Part shown: positions 62,201 through 64,000 of the stretch, piece by piece
How positions within the stretch are numbered: the stretch's first letter is position 1
Layout of the letters: each line of letters opens with the position of its first letter
Assembly (NCBI GenBank): GCA_963556495.2
Contig: OY747703.1
Coordinates: 58,415,296-58,479,295 of the forward strand
Length of the DNA stretch: 64,000 nt
Direction: 5' to 3'
From: Valencia hispanica
Taxonomy: Eukaryota; Chordata; Actinopteri; Cyprinodontiformes; Valenciidae
Program-made: the position numbers and the translations under genes
The notes under the pieces: model-generated
What the model was told of the DNA's origin: nothing
Databases searched by the model: none
Seen by the model: only the letters and a program-made list of their open reading frames with translations

Positions 62201-62838
62201 CTCATAAGGAAAATAAATTCTGAAAGTAAAAACAGTAAAAAAGCCTGTCTGGAGCTATATGCTTATAATCTTTTAGTTTCTTTAAATGTTATTGCCTGAT
62301 CTTTCTGTTAGGATGCAGATTAAATTTCACACAGACTTCACCTGAAGAGCGACTGAATGATATTCCTTCAGCCTTGTGGAGAAGCCTATAGATGTTTCTG
62401 ATGTTGTTATTTGCGTTTCAAAGACATAATTAGTCAATCCACCTACATCATGAGGATTTAGAGCTTTAGGGAACAAGAGGCTGCAGTCTTTTATCATCCT
62501 GCAGTGACTGGGAGACTTTTATCAGAGCTCCAACTGGTTTCCAGATGAGCTGTCTCTGACCTCCAGTGGAGCATTAGGCCTTCAGCTAAGAGACACTTGG
62601 ATCCTGATCTGGCGTTACTTCGGTCACAGCCGACGCTCTACCACCTTAATTAAAACGGCAGCCATGCCCTTTCTCTCACCTTTTGGTCGTGGCTGTATGC
62701 CAGAATCCAGTCCTCCTGTTCGGGGTGGAAGAGCAGGCTCAGGATGTAAAAGTTCAGCCGGTACTTTTGGTACGTGGCTCCTTCGTCAGAGCTGATCAGA
62801 AGGCTGCTCTCTACCTCCGGATCCGTCAGCAGCATAAT
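8248..62838 (-). CDS. sorcs1: sorcs1-like VPS10-domain receptor, 13 internal exons (partial gene)
   Basis: SorCS proteins are type I membrane sorting receptors of the VPS10 family that carry cargo between Golgi, endosome and plasma membrane, mainly in neurons. Exons, in transcript order: 62838-62680, 53749-53676, 39858-39794, 38224-38106, 37992-37903, 36639-36460, 33952-33806, 33013-32911, 29959-29883, 19314-19223, 18848-18741, 12107-11990, 8381-8248. Each has AG before it and GT after it, and phases match throughout. The product shows four Asp-box-type motifs ([30 protein letters not shown]), as in the ten-bladed VPS10 propeller, then cysteines of the 10CC module. Fragments such as [22 protein letters not shown] and CTEADFE fit SORCS1 better than SORCS2 or SORCS3 as I recall them. 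N- and C-terminal exons are outside the window. The paralogue call is inference; the family call is firm. Confidence 0.88.
8382..9713. other. intron sequence, unassigned
   Basis: No exon or bounded element recognised. The longest ORF (8966-9337, plus) lacks a recognisable domain and splice context and is probably chance. Confidence 0.35.
9714..9790 (-). mobile_element. short Tc1-like transposase relic
   Basis: The stretch gagcatgatggtgccaccac is, on the minus strand, the GTGGTGG...ATCATGCTC that encodes the GGGS-I-M block preceding the VWG motif of Tc1 transposases. Only this fragment remains. Confidence 0.45.
9852..9891. repeat. 40-bp perfect palindrome of A and T
   Basis: The sequence reads identically on both strands, centred between 9871 and 9872, and is built from TTAATATT/AAATATT units. 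It could extrude as a cruciform. Confidence 0.85.
9892..10756. other. intron sequence, unassigned
   Basis: AT-rich intron, no exon or bounded element seen. Confidence 0.35.
10757..11240 (+). repeat. dispersed repeat family R1, copy 1
   Basis: Shares ordered blocks with 34133-34570 and about 46510-46620: an AAACACTCCAAAC word near the start, then a GTGGGTG.GCGTGG block, ATTTGCATA.AAGTGACAGAG, CAGCTCATTCTGAAA, and an end block TTTTGTACAGACCATAG. No coding capacity. Probably a non-autonomous DNA element; no terminal repeats could be fixed. Confidence 0.6.
11990..12107 (-). CDS. sorcs1: sorcs1-like exon 12 of 13 visible (end of propeller, start of 10CC)
   Basis: One base completes Thr, then 39 codons read [32 protein letters not shown]. 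The acceptor is tttccag and the donor CAG followed by [16 protein letters not shown] is nearly invariant in SorCS. The Cys after RR is the first cysteine of the 10CC region. Confidence 0.95.
12796..13643 (+). pseudogene. Tc1-like transposase, degraded
   Basis: Starts [12 protein letters not shown] and shows the Tc1 HTH ([14 protein letters not shown]). It then continues with shortened internal regions and a frame change near 13160 to [19 protein letters not shown] and [17 protein letters not shown] stop follows at 13389, then the DDE core is decayed (FIFQQ.PA, with the second catalytic Asp block lost). The block [15 protein letters not shown] with the catalytic Glu remains. Sequence after QCHRL is displaced by the insertion at 13644. 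Not functional. Confidence 0.8.
13644..13962 (+). mobile_element. gypsy-like LTR (single copy)
   Basis: Begins TGTCA and ends TGACA, the short inverted ends of an LTR. It carries an AATAAA polyadenylation signal near 13898 and is directly followed by a GAATGATCCGGCC stretch and an ATGGACCCAG start. That arrangement is known from fish Ty3/gypsy elements. No second LTR is in the window, so the insertion is incomplete. A relative of its 3' end sits at 59739-59812. Confidence 0.6.
13982..14632 (+). pseudogene. gag-like ORF fragment running into the Tc1 transposase C-terminus
   Basis: 216 codons starting [16 protein letters not shown]-rich and Pro/Arg-rich. It has a helical N-terminal part ([16 protein letters not shown]) but no zinc knuckle. 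It includes three tandem copies of QLQSPF (14529-14582, 18-bp unit). The last 11 residues ([11 protein letters not shown]) are the usual C-terminal end of Tc1-like transposases and belong to the host element, so the retroelement ends at about 14600. The gag assignment rests on position after the LTR, not on a domain. Confidence 0.5.
14529..14582 (+). repeat. 18-bp tandem repeat, three units
   Basis: Unit TCCAGCTCCAGAGCCCGT repeated in frame inside the gag-like ORF, encoding QLQSPF. Confidence 0.85.
14938..16423. other. intron sequence, unassigned
   Basis: No exon recognised. A moderately GC-rich patch at about 15600-15860 carries overlapping short ORFs on both strands without recognisable domains; it may be an old repeat. 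Confidence 0.3.
16424..16500 (+). repeat. (TG)n microsatellite
   Basis: About 38 TG units with a few CA/CG interruptions. Confidence 0.95.
16501..17663. other. intron sequence, possible conserved non-coding DNA
   Basis: No transposon ends seen. A unique-looking, moderately GC-rich stretch at about 16790-17030 contains CCATGGAGACC and TAATAATAAATG words. It could be a regulatory element, but no alignment is available. Confidence 0.3.
17664..17788 (+). repeat. degenerate telomere-like tract (CCCTAA/CCCTCTA)
   Basis: Runs of CCCTAA, the vertebrate telomere repeat, alternate with CCCTCTA, CCCCTA and related variants for about 125 bp. It is flanked by ordinary intron. Confidence 0.85.
17789..18740. 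other. intron sequence, unassigned
   Basis: Ordinary intron with a short G-run near 18041-18050. No element ends or coding exon recognised. Confidence 0.3.
18741..18848 (-). CDS. sorcs1: sorcs1-like exon 11 of 13 visible (Asp-box)
   Basis: One base completes Trp, then 35 codons run [32 protein letters not shown], then two bases of a Thr codon. SFDEGRQW is a propeller Asp-box with T replaced by Q. The acceptor is ttctcag and the donor AC followed by [16 protein letters not shown] is the SORCS1-type sequence as I recall it. Confidence 0.95.
19223..19314 (-). CDS. sorcs1: sorcs1-like exon 10 of 13 visible
   Basis: Thirty codons and the first two bases of a Trp codon: [30 protein letters not shown]. 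The acceptor is ctgcag and the donor TG followed by GTGAGT. YLDQGG is the SORCS1-like form as I recall it. A 10.6-kb intron rich in transposons separates it from the previous exon. Confidence 0.94.
19823..21060 (+). mobile_element. Tc1-like relic (outer), split by a LINE
   Basis: The left part (19823-19889: AGAGCCTAGTAAAAGTTTCACACC, then TTTTGTCACAT) resembles a Tc1-like terminal repeat. After the LINE, 20863-21060 matches the body of another relic at 31198 (GAGGTTCTTTAGAGAACAT, AACCCAGCAGA.AGGTCAGG). The body is too decayed to call a transposase frame. Confidence 0.5.
19890..20862 (+). mobile_element. LINE 3' half (L2-like), copy A
   Basis: Conceptual peptides in broken frames: ADDIQLY-like start, [18 protein letters not shown] block, ICFEL-like end. 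These belong to the C-terminal part of an L2-type ORF2 and match, in reverse orientation, the copy at 57330-58235 nearly base for base in places. The 3' UTR ends GTGTGCTATAGAAATACA. Many stops; a C run is present at 20486-20498. Confidence 0.75.
21061..22322. other. intron sequence, unassigned
   Basis: AT-rich intron. No bounded element, exon or long ORF seen. Confidence 0.35.
22325..23792 (-). mobile_element. nearly complete Tc1-like transposon
   Basis: The ends are inverted copies of AACTCAGC(A/C)AAAAAAGAAACGTC, flanked by TA on both sides (22323-22324 and 23793-23794). At 1468 bp it has the size of an autonomous Tc1 element. It encodes one transposase on the minus strand with a single disabling lesion. 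The intact ends and long open frame suggest it is younger than the other Tc1 relics here. Confidence 0.88.
22524..23514 (-). pseudogene. Tc1-like DD34E transposase with one small deletion
   Basis: Frame 1 (from 23514) starts [15 protein letters not shown]. It carries an HTH ([19 protein letters not shown]), the GRPR hook (SGRPRVTT), the first catalytic Asp (FTDESRF) and SVMVWGGI. It breaks after DMILQQ near 22800. Frame 2 (22793-22524) resumes [11 protein letters not shown] and holds [12 protein letters not shown] with the catalytic Glu and the end GGHTRY. The missing bases should encode the QDNARPH-type block with the second catalytic Asp. The protein is therefore both frameshifted and catalytically dead. 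Confidence 0.88.
23795..24865. other. intron sequence with an unassigned 113-codon ORF
   Basis: The minus-strand ORF 23976-24317 has no recognisable domain. A word ATTAGTATTCACACCTCTGA near 24784 looks like a Tc1-type terminal fragment. Otherwise nothing can be assigned. Confidence 0.3.
25150..27110 (-). pseudogene. L2-like LINE ORF2 fragment, internally deleted and interrupted by a MITE
   Basis: Minus-strand peptides in order: [10 protein letters not shown] (about 27060-27039), a 527-bp insertion, then [15 protein letters not shown], the reverse-transcriptase block [13 protein letters not shown] (motif A) and [11 protein letters not shown] deletion follows that removes the YADD box and neighbours. 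After it come KTEVAVFGP, a frame change, then [27 protein letters not shown] and [10 protein letters not shown]. These are L2-group ORF2 landmarks. It cannot encode an active polymerase. Confidence 0.8.
26513..27039. mobile_element. 527-bp MITE with TTAA target duplication
   Basis: The ends are perfect 14-bp inverted repeats (AGCTACATTGTGTA at the left, its inverse at the right). TTAA flanks both sides (26509-26512 and 27040-27043). Removing the element and one TTAA restores the L2 reading frame exactly. TTAA duplication is typical of piggyBac and Kolobok superfamilies; no transposase is present to choose between them. Confidence 0.85.
27112..27480 (+). repeat. dispersed retroelement-like repeat family R2, copy 1
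   Basis: Matches 45785-46195: AAAAG.ACTCAGA start, CCCCCATCCCCAT, AAAAT.TCTGTTAATGA, GTGTGCTCTTCCAGCAGAGA, CGCTTGTGAGCTCTCTGACA, TAACTTTTTGAGTTA.GTTGCTAACAGA, and the end GGCAGAGGTAATAA. The repeat-like 3' tail suggests a SINE or the 3' end of an RTE-type LINE; the parent is not identified. Confidence 0.65.
27650..28199. other. intron sequence with an unassigned 90-codon minus-strand ORF
   Basis: The ORF 27635-27907 (minus) has mixed composition ([14 protein letters not shown] and [14 protein letters not shown]) but no domain I recognise and no paired exons. It may be a pseudogene or chance. Confidence 0.25.
28200..29045 (-). pseudogene. RTE-type LINE reverse transcriptase fragment
   Basis: The minus strand reads, from 29045, blocks recognisable from fish RTE-like ORF2: a kilned N-side block with FKNKGD-like and CRNYR-like residues, then [15 protein letters not shown], a [15 protein letters not shown] block (motif A, LEKAYD type) and YCMR. 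An internal deletion near 28550 removes the FADD box. The fragment ends at GDP/GRDKR-type sequence near the 3' UTR. Multiple stops. Confidence 0.7.
29046..29882. other. intron before visible exon 9 on the genome map
   Basis: No bounded element or exon seen; AT-rich, unique-looking. Confidence 0.3.
29883..29959 (-). CDS. sorcs1: sorcs1-like exon 9 of 13 visible (Asp-box)
   Basis: Two bases complete a Gly codon, then 25 codons read [31 protein letters not shown] is a canonical Asp-box of the S-x-D-x-G-x-T-W type. The sequon NVS is present. The acceptor is cgcag and the donor CAG followed by GTGAGT. Confidence 0.94.
29960..31049. other. intron with a conserved-looking patch
   Basis: The stretch 30170-30340 is unique-looking and rich in TAATT-type words (TGTAATTGCTTTAATTTAG), with no transposon similarity recognised. 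Candidate regulatory DNA; unproven. Confidence 0.3.
31050..31760 (+). mobile_element. Tc1-like relic
   Basis: Contains TTGCAACCACAAAC, a Tc1 terminal-repeat word, near 31050. At 31198-31330 it has the same body as the relic at 20863 (GAGGTTCTTTAGAGAACATT and AACCCAGCAGAAAGGTCAGG). The transposase is not readable as a continuous frame. Confidence 0.5.
31761..32910. other. intron sequence, unassigned
   Basis: No exon, bounded element or simple repeat of note. Confidence 0.3.
32911..33013 (-). CDS. sorcs1: sorcs1-like exon 8 of 13 visible
   Basis: Thirty-four codons and one base of a Gly codon: [29 protein letters not shown]. The acceptor is ctgcag and the donor TCAG followed by [15 protein letters not shown] and NPYTSG are SorCS block residues. 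It joins the previous exon in phase 0 and the next in phase 1. Confidence 0.94.
33014..33805. other. intron between visible exons 7 and 8
   Basis: The patch 33040-33260 is moderately GC-rich and unique-looking (CATTAATTTTGATTGGGTTAA). It lies right next to exon 8 and might be conserved intronic DNA. A polypurine patch is at 33540-33600. Confidence 0.3.
33806..33952 (-). CDS. sorcs1: sorcs1-like exon 7 of 13 visible (Asp-box)
   Basis: Forty-nine codons, phase 0 to phase 0, starting [13 protein letters not shown] and ending in SLHCVL. It includes VKTYITYN and an Asp-box-type motif YNRGRDW. The acceptor is ttcccag and the donor CTG followed by GTGAGT. The cysteine near the end matches the conserved HC in SorCS proteins. 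Met in KGMFLANKK is the SORCS1-like state as I recall it, with Ile in SORCS3. Confidence 0.95.
34133..34570 (+). repeat. dispersed repeat family R1, copy 2
   Basis: Ordered blocks match 10757-11240: CTCCAAACA, GGGTGGGCGTGG, ATTTGCATAGAAGTGACAGAG, CAGCTCATTCTGAAA, GAGATCGCTT, TTTTGTACAGACCATAG. No coding sequence. Confidence 0.6.
34835..34970. repeat. fragments of a hAT-like end and of repeat family R2
   Basis: 34840-34903 resembles the right end of the 4716-5187 element (GGCTGCACAAAAT, GGCCACAAAAGGCC). 34908-34970 resembles the head of family R2 (CTAGAAAAACACTCA, AGAGCACAGACCT). Both are short. Confidence 0.4.
34971..36459. other. intron between visible exons 6 and 7, with a GC-rich unique patch
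   Basis: 35840-36100 is GC-rich, unique-looking and lacks transposon words. It could be conserved regulatory DNA. The rest is ordinary intron. Confidence 0.3.
36460..36639 (-). CDS. sorcs1: sorcs1-like exon 6 of 13 visible
   Basis: Sixty codons, phase 0 to phase 0, from [11 protein letters not shown] to MVDLYE. It contains the SorCS signature AAVQEWNQN, the sequon NET, and TLALENV. The acceptor is tcctag and the donor GAG followed by GTAAAC. This is the longest exon seen and the most diagnostic for the SorCS subfamily as opposed to sortilin or SorLA. Confidence 0.96.
36883..36927 (+). repeat. (GATG)n tract
   Basis: About eleven GATG units in the intron between visible exons 5 and 6. No Rex3 sequence was recognised next to it, though such tails end Rex3 copies. 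Confidence 0.9.
36928..37902. other. intron between visible exons 5 and 6
   Basis: No element or exon recognised beyond the GATG tract. Confidence 0.3.
37903..37992 (-). CDS. sorcs1: sorcs1-like exon 5 of 13 visible
   Basis: Thirty codons, phase 0 at both ends, reading [12 protein letters not shown] and KLPKYTLPK. The acceptor is ctgaag and the donor AAG followed by GTAACA. GRP, YYVS, KLPKY and LPK are shared with SorCS receptors. Only 113 bp of intron separate it from the previous exon. Confidence 0.93.
38106..38224 (-). CDS. sorcs1: sorcs1-like exon 4 of 13 visible
   Basis: The first two bases finish a Gln codon; then 39 codons run [31 protein letters not shown]. The donor is CAG followed by GTACGT. 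The acceptor is gagcag and lies only about 10 nt from a long GT repeat on the transcribed strand, so it lacks an ordinary pyrimidine tract. An N-glycosylation sequon (NCT) is present. Skipping this exon would shift the frame. Confidence 0.92.
38235..38279 (+). repeat. (AC)n microsatellite next to a splice acceptor
   Basis: AC repeat 38235-38265, then GG, then a second short run to 38279. On the transcribed strand it is a GU repeat ending about 10 nt before the acceptor AG of visible exon 4. Confidence 0.95.
38280..39793. other. intron between visible exons 3 and 4
   Basis: The patch 38284-38593 has about 100-codon ORFs on both strands, which argues against coding. No transposon ends recognised. 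Confidence 0.3.
39794..39858 (-). CDS. sorcs1: sorcs1-like exon 3 of 13 visible
   Basis: A short 65-nt exon. Its first base completes the split Trp codon, then 21 codons read [15 protein letters not shown] and on to SEG, ending with one base of a Gln codon. The acceptor is tttcag and the donor GTGAGT. GLDKEP and IHLE align with the SORCS segment of Trp-Ser, GLDKE, Asp-Leu-Val-His. The residues after this block are more divergent from mammals than neighbouring exons. Confidence 0.88.
39859..40699. other. intron 3'-proximal part, unassigned
   Basis: Includes a short (CCA)n run at 39915-39935. No element or exon recognised. Confidence 0.3.
40700..43150 (-). mobile_element. Tc1-like relic (outer), split by a Rex3-like LINE
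   Basis: The plus strand shows reversed Tc1 transposase landmarks in order: TTTGCCCCCTAAACTTAAT end, GGTTGAGAGCAGAA, GTCGTCCAGGTCCTGAAGCA, CCATGTTTGGCTGTTGGTA, ATGAACACTAACATTCAATGAGGC, TGGATGAGTTGTTG and TTCACCACTGTTTATGTTTTC. After the LINE it resumes with TCTCATCTGTTCTTGATT and GGCATGATGT. The transposase frame is destroyed. The outer right end is lost near 43150. Confidence 0.75.
41569..42965 (+). mobile_element. Rex3-like (RTE clade) LINE, 5'-truncated
   Basis: Flanked by an 11-bp direct repeat AGAGAGGTCAG (41558-41568 and 42966-42976). The tail is (GATG)n at 42935-42965, the known Rex3-type 3' end. Peptides in broken frames include [29 protein letters not shown] (motif A), [26 protein letters not shown] (FADD box), [10 protein letters not shown] and [14 protein letters not shown]. 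The longest clean frame is 42037-42462. Stops and frameshifts make it inactive. The name rests on recognition of the ORF2 end and tail. Confidence 0.85.
43151..43547. other. intron sequence, unassigned
   Basis: Short unique-looking stretch with CTGTGTTCTGTCGTG and ATGCCCTGGGAAAGCGG words; no element assigned. Confidence 0.3.
43548..44218. mobile_element. 671-bp non-autonomous hAT-like element
   Basis: The ends are inverted copies of CAGTGGTCCCCAACC. The 8 bp outside them are GCGTAAAT (43540-43547) and CCGTAAAT (44219-44226), a 7-of-8 match fitting the hAT 8-bp duplication. Subterminal GGGCCGCGGACCGG and CCGGTCCG words are typical of this fish/mammal hAT end type. A short frame ATGGATAAAAAACAAACG at 43797 may be the remnant of a transposase start. 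Confidence 0.85.
44227..45379. other. intron with a (TA)n tract
   Basis: A-run then (TA)n at 44469-44502. The stretch 44770-45010 is unique-looking. No exon. Confidence 0.35.
45380..45720 (+). mobile_element. Tc1-like relic, internally deleted
   Basis: CCCTGTGTGAAAAAGCCATTGCCCC is a Tc1-like terminal word (shown only in part here). Further on, GTCAAACATGGTGGTGGCAG and GATGGTCTGGGG encode the [10 protein letters not shown] block. Most of the transposase is missing. Same family as the relic at 40700-43150. Confidence 0.6.
45785..46195 (+). repeat. dispersed retroelement-like repeat family R2, copy 2
   Basis: Full-length match to 27112-27480, with head CTAGAAAAGTACTCAGAGAG and tail CCTTGGCAGAGGTAATAATA. 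It keeps a central block missing from copy 1 (GTGATTAATCTGCTG). Confidence 0.65.
46305..46440 (-). repeat. family R2 tail in inverted orientation
   Basis: Starts TTACCTTTGCCAAGGAGG and GTTAGCAACATAACTCAAAA, the inverse of the tail of copy 2 that ends 110 bp to the left. Ends in a (GT)n and G-rich stretch. Confidence 0.6.
46510..46620 (+). repeat. family R1, copy 3 (end only)
   Basis: AGAATTGAGCTGGTGAGATC, TATGTGAGAGGGA, TTTTGTACTGACCATAGACC match the terminal blocks of the 10757 and 34133 copies. Confidence 0.55.
46891..46915 (+). repeat. (AAT)n microsatellite
   Basis: About eight AAT units. Confidence 0.9.
46960..47400. other. unique-looking AT-rich stretch, candidate conserved non-coding element
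   Basis: Dense in homeodomain-type TAATTA/TTAAT words (TTTAATTAATACGCAGCAATTAGCG) with no transposon words. The composition resembles deeply conserved intronic enhancers of brain genes. This is pattern-based inference without an alignment. Confidence 0.3.
47700..47850 (-). repeat. tRNA-derived SINE-like head
   Basis: On the minus strand, GTGGTGCGGTGGTTAAGAC resembles a pol III A box and GGGTTCAACTCGG a B box about 50 nt further on, followed by a non-tRNA body and a T/A-rich end near 47660. There is no functional tRNA fold: the acceptor stem is absent. Confidence 0.6.
48410..51620. repeat. G-rich island with T-rich tail; unidentified element
   Basis: From about 48410 to 51250 the plus strand is very G-rich (frequent GGGG, GGTGGG, CTGGGG) in otherwise AT-rich intron, with short AT-rich windows inside (49610-49660, 49830-49870). 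It is followed by a pyrimidine/T-rich stretch to about 51615 ending in AGGAAATAAAAA. Open frames of 130-296 codons exist on both strands at once (48402-48995 minus, 50297-51187 minus, 50355-51236 plus), as expected from composition; none shows a domain. The sharp edges suggest one inserted unit, but no terminal repeats or target duplication were found. Confidence 0.55.
49197..49213 (+). repeat. G17 homopolymer
   Basis: Seventeen consecutive G inside the G-rich island; length is prone to sequencing error. Confidence 0.9.
51621..53675. other. intron sequence, unassigned
   Basis: AT-rich. Has short A runs (51795-51860) but no exon or bounded element. Confidence 0.3.
53676..53749 (-). CDS. sorcs1: sorcs1-like exon 2 of 13 visible
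   Basis: Encodes 24 full codons, [11 protein letters not shown] through PNRFY, and the first two bases of a Trp codon completed by the next exon. The acceptor follows a T-rich tract (tttttttacag) and the donor is TG followed by GTGAGT. It matches the SorCS block that directly follows the DQK of the previous exon, so the 8.9-kb intron between them is inferred from protein continuity. Confidence 0.93.
53750..54654. other. intron sequence, unassigned
   Basis: AT-rich, nothing recognised. Confidence 0.3.
54655..55470 (+). pseudogene. Tc1-like transposase relic
   Basis: Plus-strand peptides in several frames: [15 protein letters not shown] (HTH), [10 protein letters not shown] (from the [10 protein letters not shown] block), [29 protein letters not shown] (second Asp replaced by Asn) and NPIQNL (catalytic Glu replaced by Gln). 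Related to the element at 12495. Many stops; old copy without clear terminal repeats. Confidence 0.75.
55471..57329. other. intron with a short repeat fragment
   Basis: 56205-56270 (CCATCCATCCATTATC, CACCTTGGACAGGTC) resembles a widespread fish repeat end. Nothing else assigned; the purine-rich patch 56500-56560 is notable only for composition. Confidence 0.35.
57330..58235 (-). pseudogene. LINE 3' half (L2-like), copy B
   Basis: The minus strand reads [27 protein letters not shown], then the clean frame 57752-57540 with [30 protein letters not shown] and [11 protein letters not shown]. The 3' UTR ends near 57340 (AGTGTGCTATAAGAATAAAA on the minus strand). Same family as 19890-20862, opposite orientation, better preserved. 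Confidence 0.8.
58333..58438. repeat. 20-bp perfect inverted repeat with 66-nt loop
   Basis: Left arm 58333-58352 (TTCCTGCATTTAAGCATAGT) is exactly inverted at 58419-58438. The loop is AT-rich with TATATA and TTTA runs. Confidence 0.85.
58439..59020. other. intron with LINE-tail fragment
   Basis: 58798-58850 (TAACTTTATTTATAGAGCAC) looks like an inverted L2-type 3' end. Otherwise unassigned. Confidence 0.35.
59565..60416 (-). pseudogene. Tc1-like transposase, degraded
   Basis: N-terminal block (60416-60159) has [15 protein letters not shown] and [19 protein letters not shown], the usual Tc1 HTH pair, then [10 protein letters not shown] (GRPRK-like hook). The middle frame (59765-59565) has [19 protein letters not shown] and [10 protein letters not shown] with the second catalytic Asp. 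The region between is shifted and partly deleted. The block to the left (59440-59560), on the minus strand, encodes the [15 protein letters not shown] segment with the catalytic Glu. Confidence 0.8.
59739..59812 (-). repeat. LTR 3'-end fragment inside a Tc1 element
   Basis: TGTCAGGAGTGTGGAGCATG followed by GACCCAAACGCAG and a TTTATTGAATG word is the inverse of the end of the LTR at 13644-13962 (GCGTTTGGGTCCATTCTCCAC, then TGACA). About 70 bp only. Confidence 0.6.
60745..61339. other. intron sequence, unassigned
   Basis: Ordinary intron; no exon or element. Confidence 0.3.
61340..62110 (+). pseudogene. Tc1-like transposase relic
   Basis: Landmarks on the plus strand: CATCATGATGCTGCCACCAC near 61445, HGGGSIML block near 61590 (catalytic core), [10 protein letters not shown] near 61745 (second Asp region) and a terminal CCAATAAAACACATTCAAGTTTGTGG near 62060 (quoted in part). 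Frames are broken. It appears related in its ends to the relics at 19823 and 31050. Confidence 0.65.
62111..62679. other. intron after visible exon 1
   Basis: A C/A run is at 62160-62195. No element seen. Confidence 0.3.
62680..62838 (-). CDS. sorcs1: sorcs1-like exon 1 of 13 visible (propeller, first visible Asp-box)
   Basis: Encodes 53 residues, from IMLLTDPE to AYSHDQK, with the Asp-box-type motif SSDEGATY near residue 20. The acceptor is ttttaag before the ATT codon; the donor is AAG followed by GTGAGA. It starts and ends in phase 0. This is among the most conserved SorCS segments and reads almost residue for residue like vertebrate SORCS1. The preceding exon, which should encode the stretch ending in NKRK, lies upstream, beyond 64000. 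Confidence 0.95.
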
Positions 62839-64000
62839 CTTAAAAGAGCAAAAGACGATGAGGATACAAAGCATTTCTTTCGGTCATGTAAGAAAATGAT
62901 GTGAGAGTACAGGACACTAAAATATTTGGACGCATTACATTTGTTCATGGGGATGACACAACCTGAGCACACATCCCGCAGCATCCTAACCGTGGTTAGG
63001 GGTTTAAATCACAGTTACGCTTTCGGTAAACTTTATTGAAAAAAAATGCTTTAATCAGCATTAAACAAAGAACATTTTTTCCTCTAATCCTTCCTTTCAA
63101 TACCTGAAATTATTTTGATTTTATTATGTTCTATAACTTAAAAAGTTGAAAGTATAGAACTGACTGGAGATTTGATTTTTTTTTATATATATAGTACAAG
63201 CAGACATAGCCAGAGTAGAAAACAATATAATCACTTGAAAACAGTCAGTGGTAATGTTAAGAATTGTTTATAAGAAGATAATAATAAGACGTTGCTCATA
63301 TTTCAGAATAAAACATGCTTAATTCACTTTGGAGTTGTTTTGATATTTTCCCAGCTGTACTTGAATGCAGCACGAGCAGCTGTTGGGAAAAGCCCTTCTC
63401 ATCAATGGGGATTCCGAAAATAAGGGGTTTTGGCTGATTGGATGCTACTGGTAGCCATGTTGGACGTCAGCTGCTATTTTTCTAGTATCAGTGATGTTTC
63501 TATTCAACTTGACATTGTTTCAGGTGAATCATTCAGTTCAGTGCAGAGCGTGTTATGGACCTTATTGCTGTTGAAAGATGCGTTCGGTCCATCTTTCTTT
63601 TTTTTACTGGAGCTGCATGAGAAACCATTGATGTTCCCAAATAGCAGAGTTTAGTGATTACTGGGGGTAATTTCCGTTTTGTTTTTTTGTGTGTGTCACC
63701 TTCTAAAGTTGCCCTATGGAACGTTGCACTGCACTCTGAGTTCCAGACATGAACATTCTGCATGTGCTCAGGTAGAAAACAGCTGGATTCGTTCGGTACA
63801 CGTGTGTACTGAACCGACAGGACCGTTAAACCCCTAACAGTGGTACTCCAGCTGGAATATGGCAGAAAAGATGGTCCTGCTGAGGATAGTGAGTGGAGCT
63901 GAAAGAGTCCCTACACTTTCCAGGATCTTATGTCACCTCTGTAAAGACTAAGACCTCAAATTATTTGTTTTCTTCACACTAACACTGCTACATGGCATCA
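62839..64000. other. intron upstream of visible exon 1
   Basis: No preceding SorCS exon was recognised up to the window edge. Short ORFs at 63430-63763 have no domains. Confidence 0.35.

Noticed and set aside
1..64000. CRISPR array, bacterial operon or prophage
   Set aside because: No regularly spaced repeats; spliced vertebrate gene and fish transposons throughout.

Overview
The window is vertebrate nuclear DNA, most likely from a ray-finned (teleost) fish. It has one conserved multi-exon gene on the minus strand with GT/AG introns of hundreds of bases to about 14 kb. The rest is intron filled with element families typical of fish: Tc1-like, hAT-like, pogo-like and Harbinger-like DNA transposons, Rex3/RTE-like and L2-like LINEs, a gypsy-like LTR piece and a tRNA-like SINE. 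There are no operons, CRISPR arrays or rRNA genes.

The gene is a sorcs1-like VPS10-domain sorting receptor. I placed thirteen consecutive coding exons by protein similarity, splice sites and reading-frame continuity. They run from 62838 down to 8248, total 1466 nt (about 488 codons), and cover most of the VPS10 beta-propeller and the start of the cysteine-rich 10CC region. The signal/propeptide exons and first blades lie beyond 64000. The PKD-like, transmembrane and cytoplasmic exons lie below position 1 or were not recognised. All exon joins keep frame and no exon has an internal stop, so the locus looks intact.

Layout by position: 1-8247, intron after the last visible exon, with a pogo-like element, a short hAT-like element and a Harbinger-like element holding a LINE tail. 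8248-19314, four exons (8.3, 12.0, 18.8, 19.3 kb) around a Tc1-like element invaded by an LTR/gag fragment, and a degenerate telomere-like tract. 19315-29882, a large intron with a LINE inside a Tc1 relic, a nearly complete Tc1-like element, a multi-layer nest (pogo-like element, L2-like LINE, TTAA-flanked MITE, second retroelement) and an RTE-type LINE. 29883-39858, seven exons. 39859-53675, a 13.8-kb intron with a Rex3-like LINE inside a Tc1 relic, a clean hAT-like element and an unusual 2.8-kb G-rich island. 53676-62838, two exons separated by a LINE and three Tc1 relics.

The best candidate for something undescribed is the G-rich island at about 48.4-51.25 kb with its T-rich tail. Several insertions have visible target-site duplications, which lets their relative order be read. 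No complete autonomous transposase or reverse transcriptase remains. Coordinates marked approximate come from reading by eye; family names rest on recognition, not on a database search.
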